A stretch of DNA of 64,000 bases from NCBI RefSeq assembly GCF_016403105.1, contig NZ_CP046155.1:2385906-2449905 (forward strand). Reading direction: 5' to 3'. The notes under the pieces are model-generated. The model saw only the letters and a program-made list of their open reading frames with translations, ran no database searches and was not told where the DNA came from. The translations under genes and the position numbers were made by a program. Below, piece by piece: positions 32,296-42,698 of the stretch. Source of the stretch: Leptolyngbya sp. BL0902 (GTDB taxonomy: Bacteria > Cyanobacteriota > Cyanobacteriia > Phormidesmidales > Phormidesmidaceae). Within the stretch, counting starts at the first letter, position 1; each line of letters begins with the position of its first letter.

Positions 32296-33639
32296 TCAGG
32301 CTGACTCCCCCTGAAGCAGGCGCATCATTTTGGCCACCATGGCGAGGCTTTCTTCGTAGAGCACATCTTCGCCCCAGCGCTGGAGTTGTTGGCCCAGCAT
32401 GAAGTCCGCCTTTTGGTCGGAGAGGGCCGTCACCTGTTCTACTTGGCACGCCTGGGCACCGCCCCCCGCCTCCATGCGCATACAGCCTGTGGTTTCGGAG
32501 CAAAGGATGGTGCAGCAGTTGGCGCACTCGTTGGTGGAGAGTAGGCGAATTCCGGTGAGGTCGCCGATTACTTCGCCGGAGTCGGCTACGGGAATGCCCG
32601 CCAGTTCCGCCTCAATTTCGATGCCATTTGGCCCCCGGAAGTGCAGGGTTTTGAGGTTGTAGACGCCCCCTTGTTCGGTGTAGTCCACGGGTTCCCACCC
32701 CAGGCGACTAGCAAACCAGCCTAGGTACATCAGGGCTTGGGCGGCGTTGCCCTGCTCGTAATCGACGCTGATGCGGTCTACATCCTTGAGGGATTCGCGG
32801 CGTTCCGGGGGGTCGTAGGCGGCGGCAGTGAGTTCTTGCCACGGGGCCAAACGGTGCCAGTTGAGGTCGGCGATGGTGATGCCTTCTTCGATCAGGCACT
32901 GCATGGTGTGAAGTTCGGCTTCGGCATCACTGAAATAGCTGGAATCGACGATGATGCAGTTGCTGGATTTAGCCAGGTTTTGGAAAATCGGCTGCTCTGG
33001 GCTAGGGGTGGCCTTCCACCACACAAACCGGGGCAGTTCCGGCAGAATCAAAGACGCCACCAGGTCGCTCACCCGTTCCAACGCCGCCTTGGTGCCGCGC
33101 AGGGTGATGTACTCGCAGCAAATCAGGTTGCTGGTGCTTTTCTTTTGCACGGGGCAGTAGGCGGAAACCTGGGCTGTCACCCCGGTATCTTCGCCGAAGG
33201 TGGGGCAGAGGGTGATGACGCGACAGGGGTTATGGGCGGAGATGGATTCGCTGAGGTTGAAGCCGCGCAGGTCGGGGTTTGGGTATTCCTTTTGGATTTG
33301 GGAAAGCTGGCTATACTCCTCGCGCACCCTGGCCAAGGTGGGTGGATCGATGCGTCCCGTCACCCGCAAATCATAGGCGATCTGGGCCTGACGAATGCCC
33401 TCACGGGTGAGGGGGCCGTGGTTGCCGTCGATGGGGCCGGGGTAGAATTCCAGGGCTGCGAGGACTTGCTGCACCTCCTCCGGCTCATAGATCACCATGG
33501 TAAAGGTGCTGGCGCGGGTGGCCACGGGGGCGGCGGCTCCGGCATCCTGCTGTCGCCAGATATTTCGCAGTTCCGATTCAATCTCGTCGATGGAAATGTC
33601 CTTGGGGCGCTGGAGCGCAACGGTGGGGGTCATGGTCAT
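32296..33639 (-). CDS. opcA: Glucose-6-phosphate dehydrogenase assembly protein OpcA
   Basis: 447 residues. OpcA activates and helps assemble cyanobacterial G6PDH and passes on redox control of the oxidative pentose phosphate pathway. The start is uncertain between two ATGs at 33639 and 33633. The N-terminal ~50-115 residues hold a peptidoglycan-binding-like helical stretch (FYPGPIDGNHGPLTREGIRQ). The OpcA domains follow, with VDSSYFSDAEAEL and LLSTNECANCCTILCSETTG, a cysteine-rich motif likely to be redox-active. It lies 140 bases after zwf on the same strand, the usual cyanobacterial pair. Confidence 0.94.
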   Translation of the reverse strand: MTMTPTVALQRPKDISIDEIESELRNIWRQQDAGAAAPVATRASTFTMVIYEPEEVQQVLAALEFYPGPIDGNHGPLTREGIRQAQIAYDLRVTGRIDPPTLARVREEYSQLSQIQKEYPNPDLRGFNLSESISAHNPCRVITLCPTFGEDTGVTAQVSAYCPVQKKSTSNLICCEYITLRGTKAALERVSDLVASLILPELPRFVWWKATPSPEQPIFQNLAKSSNCIIVDSSYFSDAEAELHTMQCLIEEGITIADLNWHRLAPWQELTAAAYDPPERRESLKDVDRISVDYEQGNAAQALMYLGWFASRLGWEPVDYTEQGGVYNLKTLHFRGPNGIEIEAELAGIPVADSGEVIGDLTGIRLLSTNECANCCTILCSETTGCMRMEAGGGAQACQVEQVTALSDQKADFMLGQQLQRWGEDVLYEESLAMVAKMMRLLQGESA

Positions 33640-33699
33640 GGCGGTTTGGGGAGTTAGGGGTTAGGGAGCAGGGAGTGGGGAAGAGAGTGGATTTCTTGT

Positions 33700-33740
33700 C
33701 CCCCTCTCCCACCTTGGGAGAGGGGCTAGGGGAGAGGGCC
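33700..33740. repeat. Right half of the 97-base repeat
   Basis: CCCCTCTCCC (33701-33710) and GGGAGAGGGG (33716-33725) form the same hairpin as the right arm of the element at 24088, followed by GCTAGGGGAGAGGGCC. It sits between zwf and opcA, where it could modulate read-through. Confidence 0.6.
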
Positions 33741-33779
33741 TCCGGGGCTAGGGGTGTAGCTTACTTCCCAAAGGGTGGG

Positions 33780-35309
<1,530 letters not shown>

Positions 35310-35715
35310 AAGCGTTGGGGGTAGGGAGTAGGGGCAGTTGTAACCAAAGCCGTCGCGACTCAGAAGGCCAGCGTGGGTGAACCCAATGGGCCCACGTTGT
35401 TATTGTGGCGGCACTTGCCAAGAATCTGCCCATACTATAGATGGTCTTAATCAACGGCGCGGGGCTTCCAGTACCCATGTGATTGATGGAGCCATGCAAG
35501 ACAAAAGCGCCTAGCCGGATTCGTCTTGGCCTCTTGATTTTAAGGCAGTCCATTCACCCACGCCCTGGAAAGCCCGTAAGTTAGCATCAAAACTTGGCTT
35601 GGCGGAGACAGCCATGGTCATAGCCCACTTCAGGGGAACTTCTCGTCCGTTGCACCAGTCATGGGCCGATGGCCCGCCCTGCATCGTCGCGACTTGTTAG
35701 GAGCAAGAAACCATC
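35310..35715. other. Intergenic region upstream of zwf and the merR-type gene
   Basis: 406 bases between divergent genes. There is a short inverted repeat GGGCCGATGGCCC at 35663-35675, 40 bases before the MerR start. No gene or certain promoter is visible; the small minus-strand frame 35293-35553 is not supported. Confidence 0.5.
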
Positions 35716-36135
35716 ATGATCACCACTACCCACCTTAAAATCGGCGAAGTGTCACGCCAGACTGGGGTGGCCGTCGGTGCTCTGCGCTACTACGAAAGCC
35801 TGGGCCTCATTACCTCCCAGCGCGGCCAGAACGGCTACCGATACTACGCCCCCACCACCGTGCAGCAGGTGGAGTTCATCAAAAAAGCCCAGGCCCTCGG
35901 ATTTTCCCTAGAAGACATTAAGGAGGTGTTGACAGTACATCAGCAAGGCCACACCCCTTGTCACTTTGTCCAGTCCCTCTTGCAGCAAAAAATTGATCAT
36001 CTAGAGGCCCAAATTCATCAAATGACAGTCTTCAAAGCAGAACTCGAACAGTACCAGGATCAATGGGCCAGCCATCCCCCCCAGACGACCGATGGGGAGA
36101 TTTGCCCCCTCATCGAAACCGTTTCCTTGGCATAG
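35716..36135 (+). CDS. MerR family transcriptional regulator
   Basis: 139 residues, ATG at 35716 after a TTAGGAGCAAG ribosome-binding site. The winged helix (residues 8-75) reads KIGEVSRQTGVAVGALRYYE, followed by LITSQRGQNGYRYYA. A dimerisation helix follows (FVQSLLQQKIDHLEAQI). Cys in GHTPCHFVQ and Cys in GEICPLIE near the end are in positions like those of metal-sensing members (ZntR/CueR-like, or SoxR-like), but the set is incomplete for any one metal. No adjacent efflux gene. Confidence 0.88.
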   Translation: MITTTHLKIGEVSRQTGVAVGALRYYESLGLITSQRGQNGYRYYAPTTVQQVEFIKKAQALGFSLEDIKEVLTVHQQGHTPCHFVQSLLQQKIDHLEAQIHQMTVFKAELEQYQDQWASHPPQTTDGEICPLIETVSLA

Positions 36136-36268
36136 TCAAAGGCGGTGATAAGCTACCCTAGCCCTCTTAGGGCATCCTGCTACTCATTCCGTTTTCCCTG
36201 TGTTAGCCAGCCTTGCGTTCTGGGAATACTTTGGCTATCCCCAACATAGTCTCGATGGATGAAAGACT

Positions 36269-36721
36269 ATGACGTATCTCCAACTTACACAGCAGACAAT
36301 CAAGAACTTAAGAAAGGTATCCGGTTCTATCCCCGACAGGATGCCCATCTTTTGGAAAGGATTCAGAATGTCCCTAGACGAAGCTTGTGAGGTGATTACC
36401 GCGCTAGAGCAGGCCAAGGCCAGACGCATTGAGCGCTATCGGAACTCTCAGGTAGGCTCTCAAATTACAGCCATGGCTTTTGAAGGAACGAAAGGGGCAT
36501 TGCAAGTCACCGCTAAGGGTCTGAAACTTAACCCTATTACCGCCTTAGCAGGAATTATTGTGGATGCAGCGGAAAGAGGTATTGATGCAACTGGTGGCCT
36601 GATCGTTGATGGCATCAGTACAAGCAGTGCTACCATTAACCTCCCAGTTGTTCAAGAACTGGAAGAGGCTATCCAGCAGCTTAACAAGCTCGTCTCTGAT
36701 GCCCAAGCCTCGAACTTATAG
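36269..36721 (+). CDS. Hypothetical protein
   Basis: 150 residues from the ATG at 36269; an ATG at 36368 (MSLDEACEVI) would give 117. No family is recognised. The middle contains alternating hydrophobic stretches (LNPITALAGIIVDAAERGID, then ATGGLIVDGISTSSATI) without a true membrane helix, and the end is a helix (VQELEEAIQQLNKLVSD). Base composition is somewhat richer in A and T than its neighbours, so it may be a recent arrival. Moderate confidence that it is coding. Confidence 0.55.
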   Translation: MTYLQLTQQTIKNLRKVSGSIPDRMPIFWKGFRMSLDEACEVITALEQAKARRIERYRNSQVGSQITAMAFEGTKGALQVTAKGLKLNPITALAGIIVDAAERGIDATGGLIVDGISTSSATINLPVVQELEEAIQQLNKLVSDAQASNL

Positions 36722-36760
36722 AGCAACAGCAGGAGACTCATAGGGTAAGCCAGCCCATCG

Positions 36761-37195
36761 TCAAAATACCCGTTTAACCCAATACTTAGGGGATTCTGCG
36801 TATCCCTGGCGGGCATAGAAGCGATGGGCTTGCAGACGGCGGCTGTGGCTGTGGACTTCAAGGCGATCACACCCCCGCTCTTGGGCAAGTTGATAGGCTT
36901 GTTCCTCTAGGGCGGTGCCAACGCCTTGTCCTCTGGCTTCAGGGCTGACGCAGAGATAGCTGATGCGGCAAAAGTCCCCCGGCAGGGCCAGTTGGGGGAT
37001 GAAATGCAGGGAAATCACACCCACTACGGCCTGCTCAACCTCGGCTACCAGCAGCACGGCATCGTCGTGATCAAGCTGGCGCTGAATGCTGCGGTTGAGA
37101 AAATCAAGCTCAACGGGATAGCCTAAGGCATCGAGGAGCATGGCTATCACCGCACTGTCTGCTACAGTGGCGGGCCGGATGTGGATGGATCGCAT
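36761..37195 (-). CDS. GNAT family N-acetyltransferase
   Basis: 144 residues from the ATG at 37195; the frame opens earlier but MRSIHIRPATVADSAVIAML is the classical GNAT start. The acetyl-CoA motif is LCVSPEARGQGVGTALEE (about 84-101), and YARQGY near the end is also typical. It starts two bases after the stop of the glutamine amidotransferase gene (37198), so the two are probably translated together. Acceptor unknown. Confidence 0.9.
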   Translation of the reverse strand: MRSIHIRPATVADSAVIAMLLDALGYPVELDFLNRSIQRQLDHDDAVLLVAEVEQAVVGVISLHFIPQLALPGDFCRISYLCVSPEARGQGVGTALEEQAYQLAQERGCDRLEVHSHSRRLQAHRFYARQGYAESPKYWVKRVF

Positions 37196-37197
37196 GG

Positions 37198-37965
37198 CTA
37201 GAGGGCTAGGGGTAGGCCGTTGTGAAACACCAGCAACTCGCCGGATTTGATGGGCGTCCACTGTTCGTTATCGGTTAGGTGGGTGGTGGCGATGATGGCG
37301 ACTCGGTCGCTGGGGGTGGTGAGTTCTTGAAAGTTCACCGTCAGGTCTTCGTCAATCAGGTGGGCGGCAGCAAAGGGCGCTTGCCGCACGATGTAGCAGA
37401 GCTTGGTAGAGCAGTGGGCAAAAAAGTGTTCCCCGTCGGAGAGCAGGTAGTTGAAAATGCCGTGCTGGGCAATGTCGGCGGTGATGGTTTTGAGGGCCGA
37501 GTAGAGGTCGGTGATCGGGGGCTTGCCCTGGGGAAACCGCTGGCGCAGACGGTTGAGGATTTGGCAAAAGGCGCGTTCGCTGTCGGTTTGGCCCACGGCT
37601 TGATGGAGGCCGGGATTAACCGCCAGGGTGGGGACATCGCCGTTGTGGGCAAACACCCAGTAGCGGCCCCACAGTTCGCGCTTAAAGGGGTGGCAGTTTT
37701 CTAGCCCCACTGGCCCCACCGTGGCCTTGCGAATGTGGGCAATCACGTTCATGGATTTGATCGGATACTGCCGCACCAAGGTAGCAATGGGGGAGGTACT
37801 GGAGGGGTTGTCATCCAAAAACACCCGGCAACCCAGTCCTTCAAAAAAAGCAATGCCCCAGCCGTCTTTGTGGTCGTCGGTTTTGCCACCCCTGGCACAA
37901 AAGCCTTCAAAGGAGAAGCAAATATCCGTTGGCACGTTGCAGTTCATTCCGAGGAGTTGGCACAT
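37198..37965 (-). CDS. Class II glutamine amidotransferase (YafJ-like)
   Basis: 255 residues starting MCQLLGMNCN; the nucleophile is Cys2 after removal of Met. The family pattern continues with GGKTDDHKDGWGIAFFEG, NVIAHIRKATVGPVGLENCH and FAHNGDVPT, the Ntn-hydrolase glutaminase core. There is no synthetase domain, so it is a stand-alone glutaminase like YafJ/EgtC-type. EgtC-like roles in ergothioneine synthesis would need egtB and egtD, which are not here. It lies upstream of the GNAT gene. Confidence 0.9.
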   Translation of the reverse strand: MCQLLGMNCNVPTDICFSFEGFCARGGKTDDHKDGWGIAFFEGLGCRVFLDDNPSSTSPIATLVRQYPIKSMNVIAHIRKATVGPVGLENCHPFKRELWGRYWVFAHNGDVPTLAVNPGLHQAVGQTDSERAFCQILNRLRQRFPQGKPPITDLYSALKTITADIAQHGIFNYLLSDGEHFFAHCSTKLCYIVRQAPFAAAHLIDEDLTVNFQELTTPSDRVAIIATTHLTDNEQWTPIKSGELLVFHNGLPLAL

Positions 37966-38022
37966 GCGGATGGTGGGGATGGGGTGGCACGACTCCCGAA
38001 AAATTTTAGCGGATGTTCTGGA

Positions 38023-38886
38023 TCAAAGTTCCTCGTCGGCCAGTTCGCGCTCTAGCTCTAGGCTGAGGGGTTGGGCCAGTTCTTCGGTGGCCGAGGCTTC
38101 CAGGGCCAGGGGTTCGGCCACGGCTTCTTCCTGCTTGGCCTCCAGGTTGATGGGCAGGCGTAGGGGTTGTTCTTCCTCCATTGCCGCCTGGGGCAGGGAG
38201 TCCGCCAAGTCATCCAAGGGCCGAGGAATCACCATTACTGCATGGAGTTCGCCGATGCGTTCCGCTTCGTGCATTCCGGCTTCGATGGCAATGGCCACGT
38301 TGGGCAATGAGCCGCGAATCAAAATCGTACAGAGCCCGTCGCCAATGGTTTCGTGGGAAATCAGCTCCACATCGGCGGATTTGGTCATGGCATCCGCTGC
38401 GCCCACCATGGCCGGAAAGCCCCGCGTTTCCAAGAGCCCAATGGCTTGACTGCCCAGCCGACTTTTGCCTTCGCGCCGCAGTTGTTCCCACCGGGCACAG
38501 ATGGGCAGCACTGCTTCCAGATTAGGCAAAGGCCGAGGAATCAGGCTGGAGGACGCCGTTTGGCCCGCCTCTTCCACCGCTTCGACGCCCGCCGAAACCG
38601 CCATCCGCACGTTGGCCACCCCGCCCCGCACAATGGCCGTACAAAGGCCACTTCCGGTTTTTTCGTAGCCGACGAGATACACATCAGCGGCCTTCAGCAT
38701 GGCATCCGCCGCCTTCACTACCACCGGAAACCCCGCTGCCGACACCATGCCCAGGGCCGAGCCACGGTACTTGTCAAACCGACTTTTAGGCTCCGACTGA
38801 CTGGCGGGAGGGGTGGCCAGGTTCAGCTTAGCCTTGGGGGCCAATTTCAAGTCTTGTTTTGAGGCTAATTTACCGTCGGCTTGCAT
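38023..38886 (-). CDS. ccmO: Carboxysome shell protein CcmO (tandem BMC)
   Basis: 287 residues with two bacterial-microcompartment (PF00936) domains in tandem: about 40-125 ([20 protein letters not shown], then [20 protein letters not shown]) and 145-235 ([36 protein letters not shown]). The two halves differ from each other, as in CcmO of Synechococcus 7942. It forms pseudo-hexamers that may be inserted in the shell facets or edges. The N-terminal ~35 residues are Lys/Ala/Ser-rich. It is the last gene of the ccm operon, 37 bases after ccmN. Confidence 0.95.
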   Translation of the reverse strand: MQADGKLASKQDLKLAPKAKLNLATPPASQSEPKSRFDKYRGSALGMVSAAGFPVVVKAADAMLKAADVYLVGYEKTGSGLCTAIVRGGVANVRMAVSAGVEAVEEAGQTASSSLIPRPLPNLEAVLPICARWEQLRREGKSRLGSQAIGLLETRGFPAMVGAADAMTKSADVELISHETIGDGLCTILIRGSLPNVAIAIEAGMHEAERIGELHAVMVIPRPLDDLADSLPQAAMEEEQPLRLPINLEAKQEEAVAEPLALEASATEELAQPLSLELERELADEEL

Positions 38887-38923
38887 AGAGCGCCTCTAGG
38901 GGATGAGATCCGTATACTCCATT

Positions 38924-39730
38924 CTAAGGCTTGTCCTCAGGAGACACACCCCCGGACGTGACACCATTTAACGGCTGCCGATGGGGAAACAGCTTGGATA
39001 GGAGGTCTTGCACCTGCTTTTGCCCGTGGGCGGGTGGACGGGTGCCGTTAGAAGGGATGGGTGAATCGGCCTGATCAGCCGGATCGGCTTCCAATTCTAC
39101 GTCACCACCTCCCTTTTCCTTAGTTTCGGCCTCATTGGAGAGGGACGGGGTAGACGTGTCAGCCGCGTTGTCTTGAGAGGTTTCGGAAAGTGTCTCTTGA
39201 ACGAAGCTTTCCTGCGGAGAAGTGACTTGAGCAGGGATTGCTTGAACTGAGGTTGCCTGAATAGGGGTTCCTTGAATGAGTGTCTCTTGGGCAGATCTTT
39301 CCTGAACCGATGCGTCTTGAATCAATGCAGCTTGCTGGAAGGCCACTGGATTCGGGGCCGTTCCGTTTGCAGAAGACTGGCTGGGATCGCCCAATAGAGA
39401 GTTAGGGGGCACCACTTGGCCGGACGAAATCGCGGGATTAATCAGGGTGCTTTCTGCGCCAATGCAGGCGTTTTGGCCAATGCGTCCGGCACCAACAATC
39501 AGCACACCGCTGCCCAGTACCGCCCCCGGTTCAATCACCACATCTCCCCGGACGGCCTGGATAATCACGCCGCTGCCCACGCACACCCCAGGGGCCACCA
39601 CCAACCGACAGCCCGGAGCCGCATCCAGCACCACACAATCGCCAAGGGCCACGCCCTCGGCTACCTCAACCTGTCCCCCCAAAGCAGGAGCGTCAGGATT
39701 GGCAAGTGCCGTTGGCAGTGGCCCTATCAT
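38924..39730 (-). CDS. ccmN: Carboxysome assembly protein CcmN
   Basis: 268 residues. Residues 1-130 are a left-handed beta-helix of hexapeptide repeats (VVLDAAPGCRLVVAPGVCVG, then GVLIVGAGRIGQNACIGAES). A disordered Gln/Ser/Thr linker (about 130-230) follows. Near the C-terminus, QKQVQDLLSKLFPHRQPL (about residues 236-253) fits the encapsulation helix that binds the CcmK shell. CcmN connects CcmM-Rubisco cargo to the shell. It lies between ccmM (31 bases) and ccmO. Confidence 0.94.
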   Translation of the reverse strand: MIGPLPTALANPDAPALGGQVEVAEGVALGDCVVLDAAPGCRLVVAPGVCVGSGVIIQAVRGDVVIEPGAVLGSGVLIVGAGRIGQNACIGAESTLINPAISSGQVVPPNSLLGDPSQSSANGTAPNPVAFQQAALIQDASVQERSAQETLIQGTPIQATSVQAIPAQVTSPQESFVQETLSETSQDNAADTSTPSLSNEAETKEKGGGDVELEADPADQADSPIPSNGTRPPAHGQKQVQDLLSKLFPHRQPLNGVTSGGVSPEDKP

Positions 39731-39761
39731 TGGCTATCGGTATCCCTAGGAACGCCCTAAC

Positions 39762-41084
39762 TTAAGGACGCTGGATGGTGACTTCCGCCGCCCGCCGCTT
39801 GGCCTTGGGATCCACGGCAACTAGGCGAACATACTCGCCCTGGTGTGCCCGCAGTTGGCCATCAATGGCGGCCAGCAAATCCGAGACGCGGCTCCCTTCT
39901 AGGGTGGCGCAGGTCTTCCATACGTTGCTGCGATAGCGACGCTGATCAGCGGCCTCTAGGCTGAGACGATAGCCCTGGTTGACAAACTGGTTCACCTGTT
40001 GGGCGGTGTCTTGGCTGAGACCTTGACCGCCGCCCTGGCTGGCCGGAGCAGGGGCGGACGCTTGGGGTGCAGAGTAGGACGCTACGGGAACACTGGGGCC
40101 GGATGCGGGGGCTTGACCAGGCCGTTGTACGGTCACTTCAGGCCCACGGCGCTTGGCTTTGGGGTCGATGCCGAAGATGCGGACATACTCGTTGGGGTAA
40201 GCGGCCATGCACTGAGACACCGCCGCCAGTACCTCGTTCTCGCGGTTGGAGGTGATGGGAGCGCAGGTTTGCCACACGCCACTGCGGTAGCGACGGGTAT
40301 CGGCGTGCTCGGCCCCAATGTGGTAGCCCTGGCTGATCAGTTGCCGCACCTGCTGGGCGAGGTCGCCACTGAGGTTCACGGCACCACCGCTGGCCGGACG
40401 CTGACCCACGGAACGGCCAAAGCCTGTCCCCGCTGGAACCGAGGAGCCGCTAACGGGCTTGCCATCGGGCCGCTGAATGGTGATGGGTGCAACCCGCTGG
40501 TTGGCGCGGGGGTCAATGCCGAACAGGCGCACGTATTCCCCGGCATGATCGGCCAGACAGGCTTCTAGGGCCGCTAGTACCTCCCCCTCACGGTTGGAGG
40601 TAATGGGAGCGCAGGTCTGCCACACGCCGCTGCGATAGCGACGGCCATCGGCGTGCTCGGTGCCGATGCGGTAGCCCTGGCTGATAAACTGGCGCACCTG
40701 ATTCACCACCTCAGCGGACAGGGATCCCGCCGCCACCGCCGCCGGACGGTAGGCTTGGCTGGCCCCGCTGGAAACCGCAGGCACAGAACCATTCACCTCA
40801 ACGGCCTTGCCATCGGGCCGCTGAATCGTCACCGGAGCCACCCGCTGCTTGGCCTTGGGGTCGATGCCGAACATCCGCACATACTCGCCCCGGTGCTCGG
40901 CCAGACAAGCCTCTAGGGCGGCAAAGGCTTCCCCTTCACGGGTGGCCTGGATGGGGCTACAGGTTTGCCACACCCCACTGCGGTAGCGGCGATTGTCGGC
41001 GTGCTCGGTGCCAATGCGCAGACCTTGGGCCAAATACTGGCGCACCCGCTGCACAACATCGGGGGAAAGCTGTTGAGATTGCAT
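39762..41084 (-). other. ccmM: Candidate short form of CcmM from an internal start
   Basis: An ATG at 41084 begins MQSQQLSPDVVQRVRQ, exactly where the first small-subunit-like repeat starts. Upstream GGATTAGGTACT gives a weak AGG ribosome-binding site 4 bases before it. It would yield a 440-residue protein with all four repeats, as the short CcmM (M35) made by internal translation in other cyanobacteria. Confidence 0.5.
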
Positions 41085-41738
41085 AGTACCTAATCCATCG
41101 CGTTCGTTTAAGTTGGAGCCAGCTAAGTTAGAGCCTGCCAAAGCCGAGGGCGACTCCGCCGATAGGGCGTTCAGCTCAGTTGATAAAGCATTCAAATCAG
41201 CGGGGGCGGGGCCATAGCCGAGCAATTCTCGCACCAGAGCCAAGTCTTGGGGGCTAACGTCCGGCAAACCATCGGCCTGACTTTGGCGGGTAATCACCGA
41301 TCCCGACGGCACCAATTTGCCTGGGGGAACCTCCACATCCTGCACTAGGGCGTGCATCATCACAATGCTGTTGGCCCCCAGGCGGGCATTGAAAATGGTG
41401 GAGCGAAACCCGATGAAAACGTTGTCGCCAATGTAGGCTGGGCCTTGAATCAGCGTCCGGTGGGTGAGGGTTGCGCCTTGACCAATCCAGACGGTGTAGG
41501 GTCGCTGGTCATCGCCAAGCACCCTAGCCTGACCCAGACCGTTAATCGTGACCCCTTCCTGGATAACCGTGCGAGAACCCACCACACAGGTTGCTCCCAC
41601 CTGAGCCCGCAAAGCCGCGCTGGGGGCAATCGCCACCCCCTGGCCTAGGCGCACATCGCCCACGGACTCAAACCTAGAGAAAGCTCCCTCAGAGGTGGCA
41701 TCCGACACCCGAGACGCCGCCAGCGTGCTGACCGTCAT
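39762..41738 (-). CDS. ccmM: Carboxysome scaffold CcmM, degenerate carbonic anhydrase domain
   Basis: 658 residues from the ATG at 41738; the frame opens at 41819. Domains: N-terminal gamma-carbonic-anhydrase beta-helix (about 25-185), then four Rubisco small-subunit-like repeats, each with RRYRSGVWQTC or close, from about 225 to 658. The repeats crosslink Rubisco. Zinc ligands of the active family are His in VVIHGLE, THxxLIHGP (two); here the positions read Asn66 (TINGLG), His93 (LTHRTL) and Gln98 (LIQGP), so two of three are lost. An internal ATG at 41084 precedes the first repeat and may give a short form. Confidence 0.96.
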   Translation of the reverse strand: MTVSTLAASRVSDATSEGAFSRFESVGDVRLGQGVAIAPSAALRAQVGATCVVGSRTVIQEGVTINGLGQARVLGDDQRPYTVWIGQGATLTHRTLIQGPAYIGDNVFIGFRSTIFNARLGANSIVMMHALVQDVEVPPGKLVPSGSVITRQSQADGLPDVSPQDLALVRELLGYGPAPADLNALSTELNALSAESPSALAGSNLAGSNLNERDGLGTMQSQQLSPDVVQRVRQYLAQGLRIGTEHADNRRYRSGVWQTCSPIQATREGEAFAALEACLAEHRGEYVRMFGIDPKAKQRVAPVTIQRPDGKAVEVNGSVPAVSSGASQAYRPAAVAAGSLSAEVVNQVRQFISQGYRIGTEHADGRRYRSGVWQTCAPITSNREGEVLAALEACLADHAGEYVRLFGIDPRANQRVAPITIQRPDGKPVSGSSVPAGTGFGRSVGQRPASGGAVNLSGDLAQQVRQLISQGYHIGAEHADTRRYRSGVWQTCAPITSNRENEVLAAVSQCMAAYPNEYVRIFGIDPKAKRRGPEVTVQRPGQAPASGPSVPVASYSAPQASAPAPASQGGGQGLSQDTAQQVNQFVNQGYRLSLEAADQRRYRSNVWKTCATLEGSRVSDLLAAIDGQLRAHQGEYVRLVAVDPKAKRRAAEVTIQRP

Positions 41739-41852
41739 GATCCAAGTCTCCAAAAAAATCAGCGCCCCTAACCAGGAACCCCTTAGCCCGGATAGGCAAT
41801 GTCCAGAGCGGTTCCCCAACCCTGGACGGTTGCCATTGCGGCTTGGCTACCC

Positions 41853-42155
41853 CTAGCTAAAATCGTGCCGCTTGTCGTAGAGGGCACCGCTGTCGAGGCT
41901 GACGGTATCAACAATGGCGATCACCGCTGCATCCACCGGACGCCCCTCATAGCCGGGATGTTGACGGGCACCGCTGCCTTGGGTAATCAACACCCATTCC
42001 CCTGTCCCTGCGCCGACCACATCTGCCGCTACGGTGTAATCGGGGAGCAAGTCCCCCGTTTCGCTGATGAGCTGCACCAGCAAAAATTTCACACCGCTGA
42101 GGCTGGGCTCTTTGCAGGTGCTAACCACCGTGCCGCGCACCTTAGCCAAGAGCAT
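41853..42155 (-). CDS. ccmL: Carboxysome pentameric vertex protein CcmL
   Basis: 100 residues of the EutN/CcmL family (PF03319), pentamers that cap the icosahedral corners. It starts MLLAKVRGTVVSTCKEPSL and contains GAGTGEWVLITQGSGAR, the conserved centre, and VDAAVIAIVDTVSLD. It is 7 bases before ccmK1 in order of transcription: ccmK1 ends at 42163. Spacing to ccmM is 114 bases. Confidence 0.97.
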   Translation of the reverse strand: MLLAKVRGTVVSTCKEPSLSGVKFLLVQLISETGDLLPDYTVAADVVGAGTGEWVLITQGSGARQHPGYEGRPVDAAVIAIVDTVSLDSGALYDKRHDFS

Positions 42156-42162
42156 GGCTTAC

Positions 42163-42501
42163 CTATCTGCCGTAGGGACGAATACCGCTGACGCTCTCGC
42201 GGAACTGTTCCACCGCTTCGGTGTAGCGAATGGGCAGCACGAACTCTAGGTTTTCGTGGGGGCGGGCGATGATGTGGGTGGACAGCACTTGGCCACCGTT
42301 CACGCGCTTAACATTTTCAATACCAGCGGCCACAGAGGCTTGCACCTCAGACACATCGCCACGGACGATGACAGTGACGCGACCGCTACCAATTTTTTCG
42401 TAGCCCACCAGGGTGACGCGAGCGGCTTTCACCATCGCATCGGCGGCTTCCACCACAGCGGGGAAACCCAGCGTTTCTACCATACCAACTGCAATTGCCA
42501 T
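42163..42501 (-). CDS. ccmK1: Carboxysome shell protein CcmK1
   Basis: 112-residue single BMC-domain shell hexamer. The pore motif KIGSGR is intact ([16 protein letters not shown]). It differs from the neighbour at 42699 mainly by a 10-residue C-terminal extension ([11 protein letters not shown]), the length difference that distinguishes CcmK1 (about 111) from CcmK2 (about 103) in Synechocystis. Name assignment rests on that length and on gene order. Confidence 0.93.
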   Translation of the reverse strand: MAIAVGMVETLGFPAVVEAADAMVKAARVTLVGYEKIGSGRVTVIVRGDVSEVQASVAAGIENVKRVNGGQVLSTHIIARPHENLEFVLPIRYTEAVEQFRESVSGIRPYGR

Positions 42502-42698
42502 GCTTGTAAGCCCTTCCTTAAGCTTGTATTGTTTACTGGCTGTGTGCGTAACCTACGTCGCCCTTGGCCAGACGCCCTTGGGCAACACGTATAAAGTTAG
42601 GAAAGCCATTTTTACCGTTCCACACGTCCGTCACGGACTTGGGCCCCATAGACCTGGGTTGCAGAACCAAAACGACAACCTATGAAGCAAGGTTTACC

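Noticed and set aside
32737-33657. 306-codon plus-strand frame
   Set aside because: Antisense to opcA, with repeated Gly/Val/Asp only.
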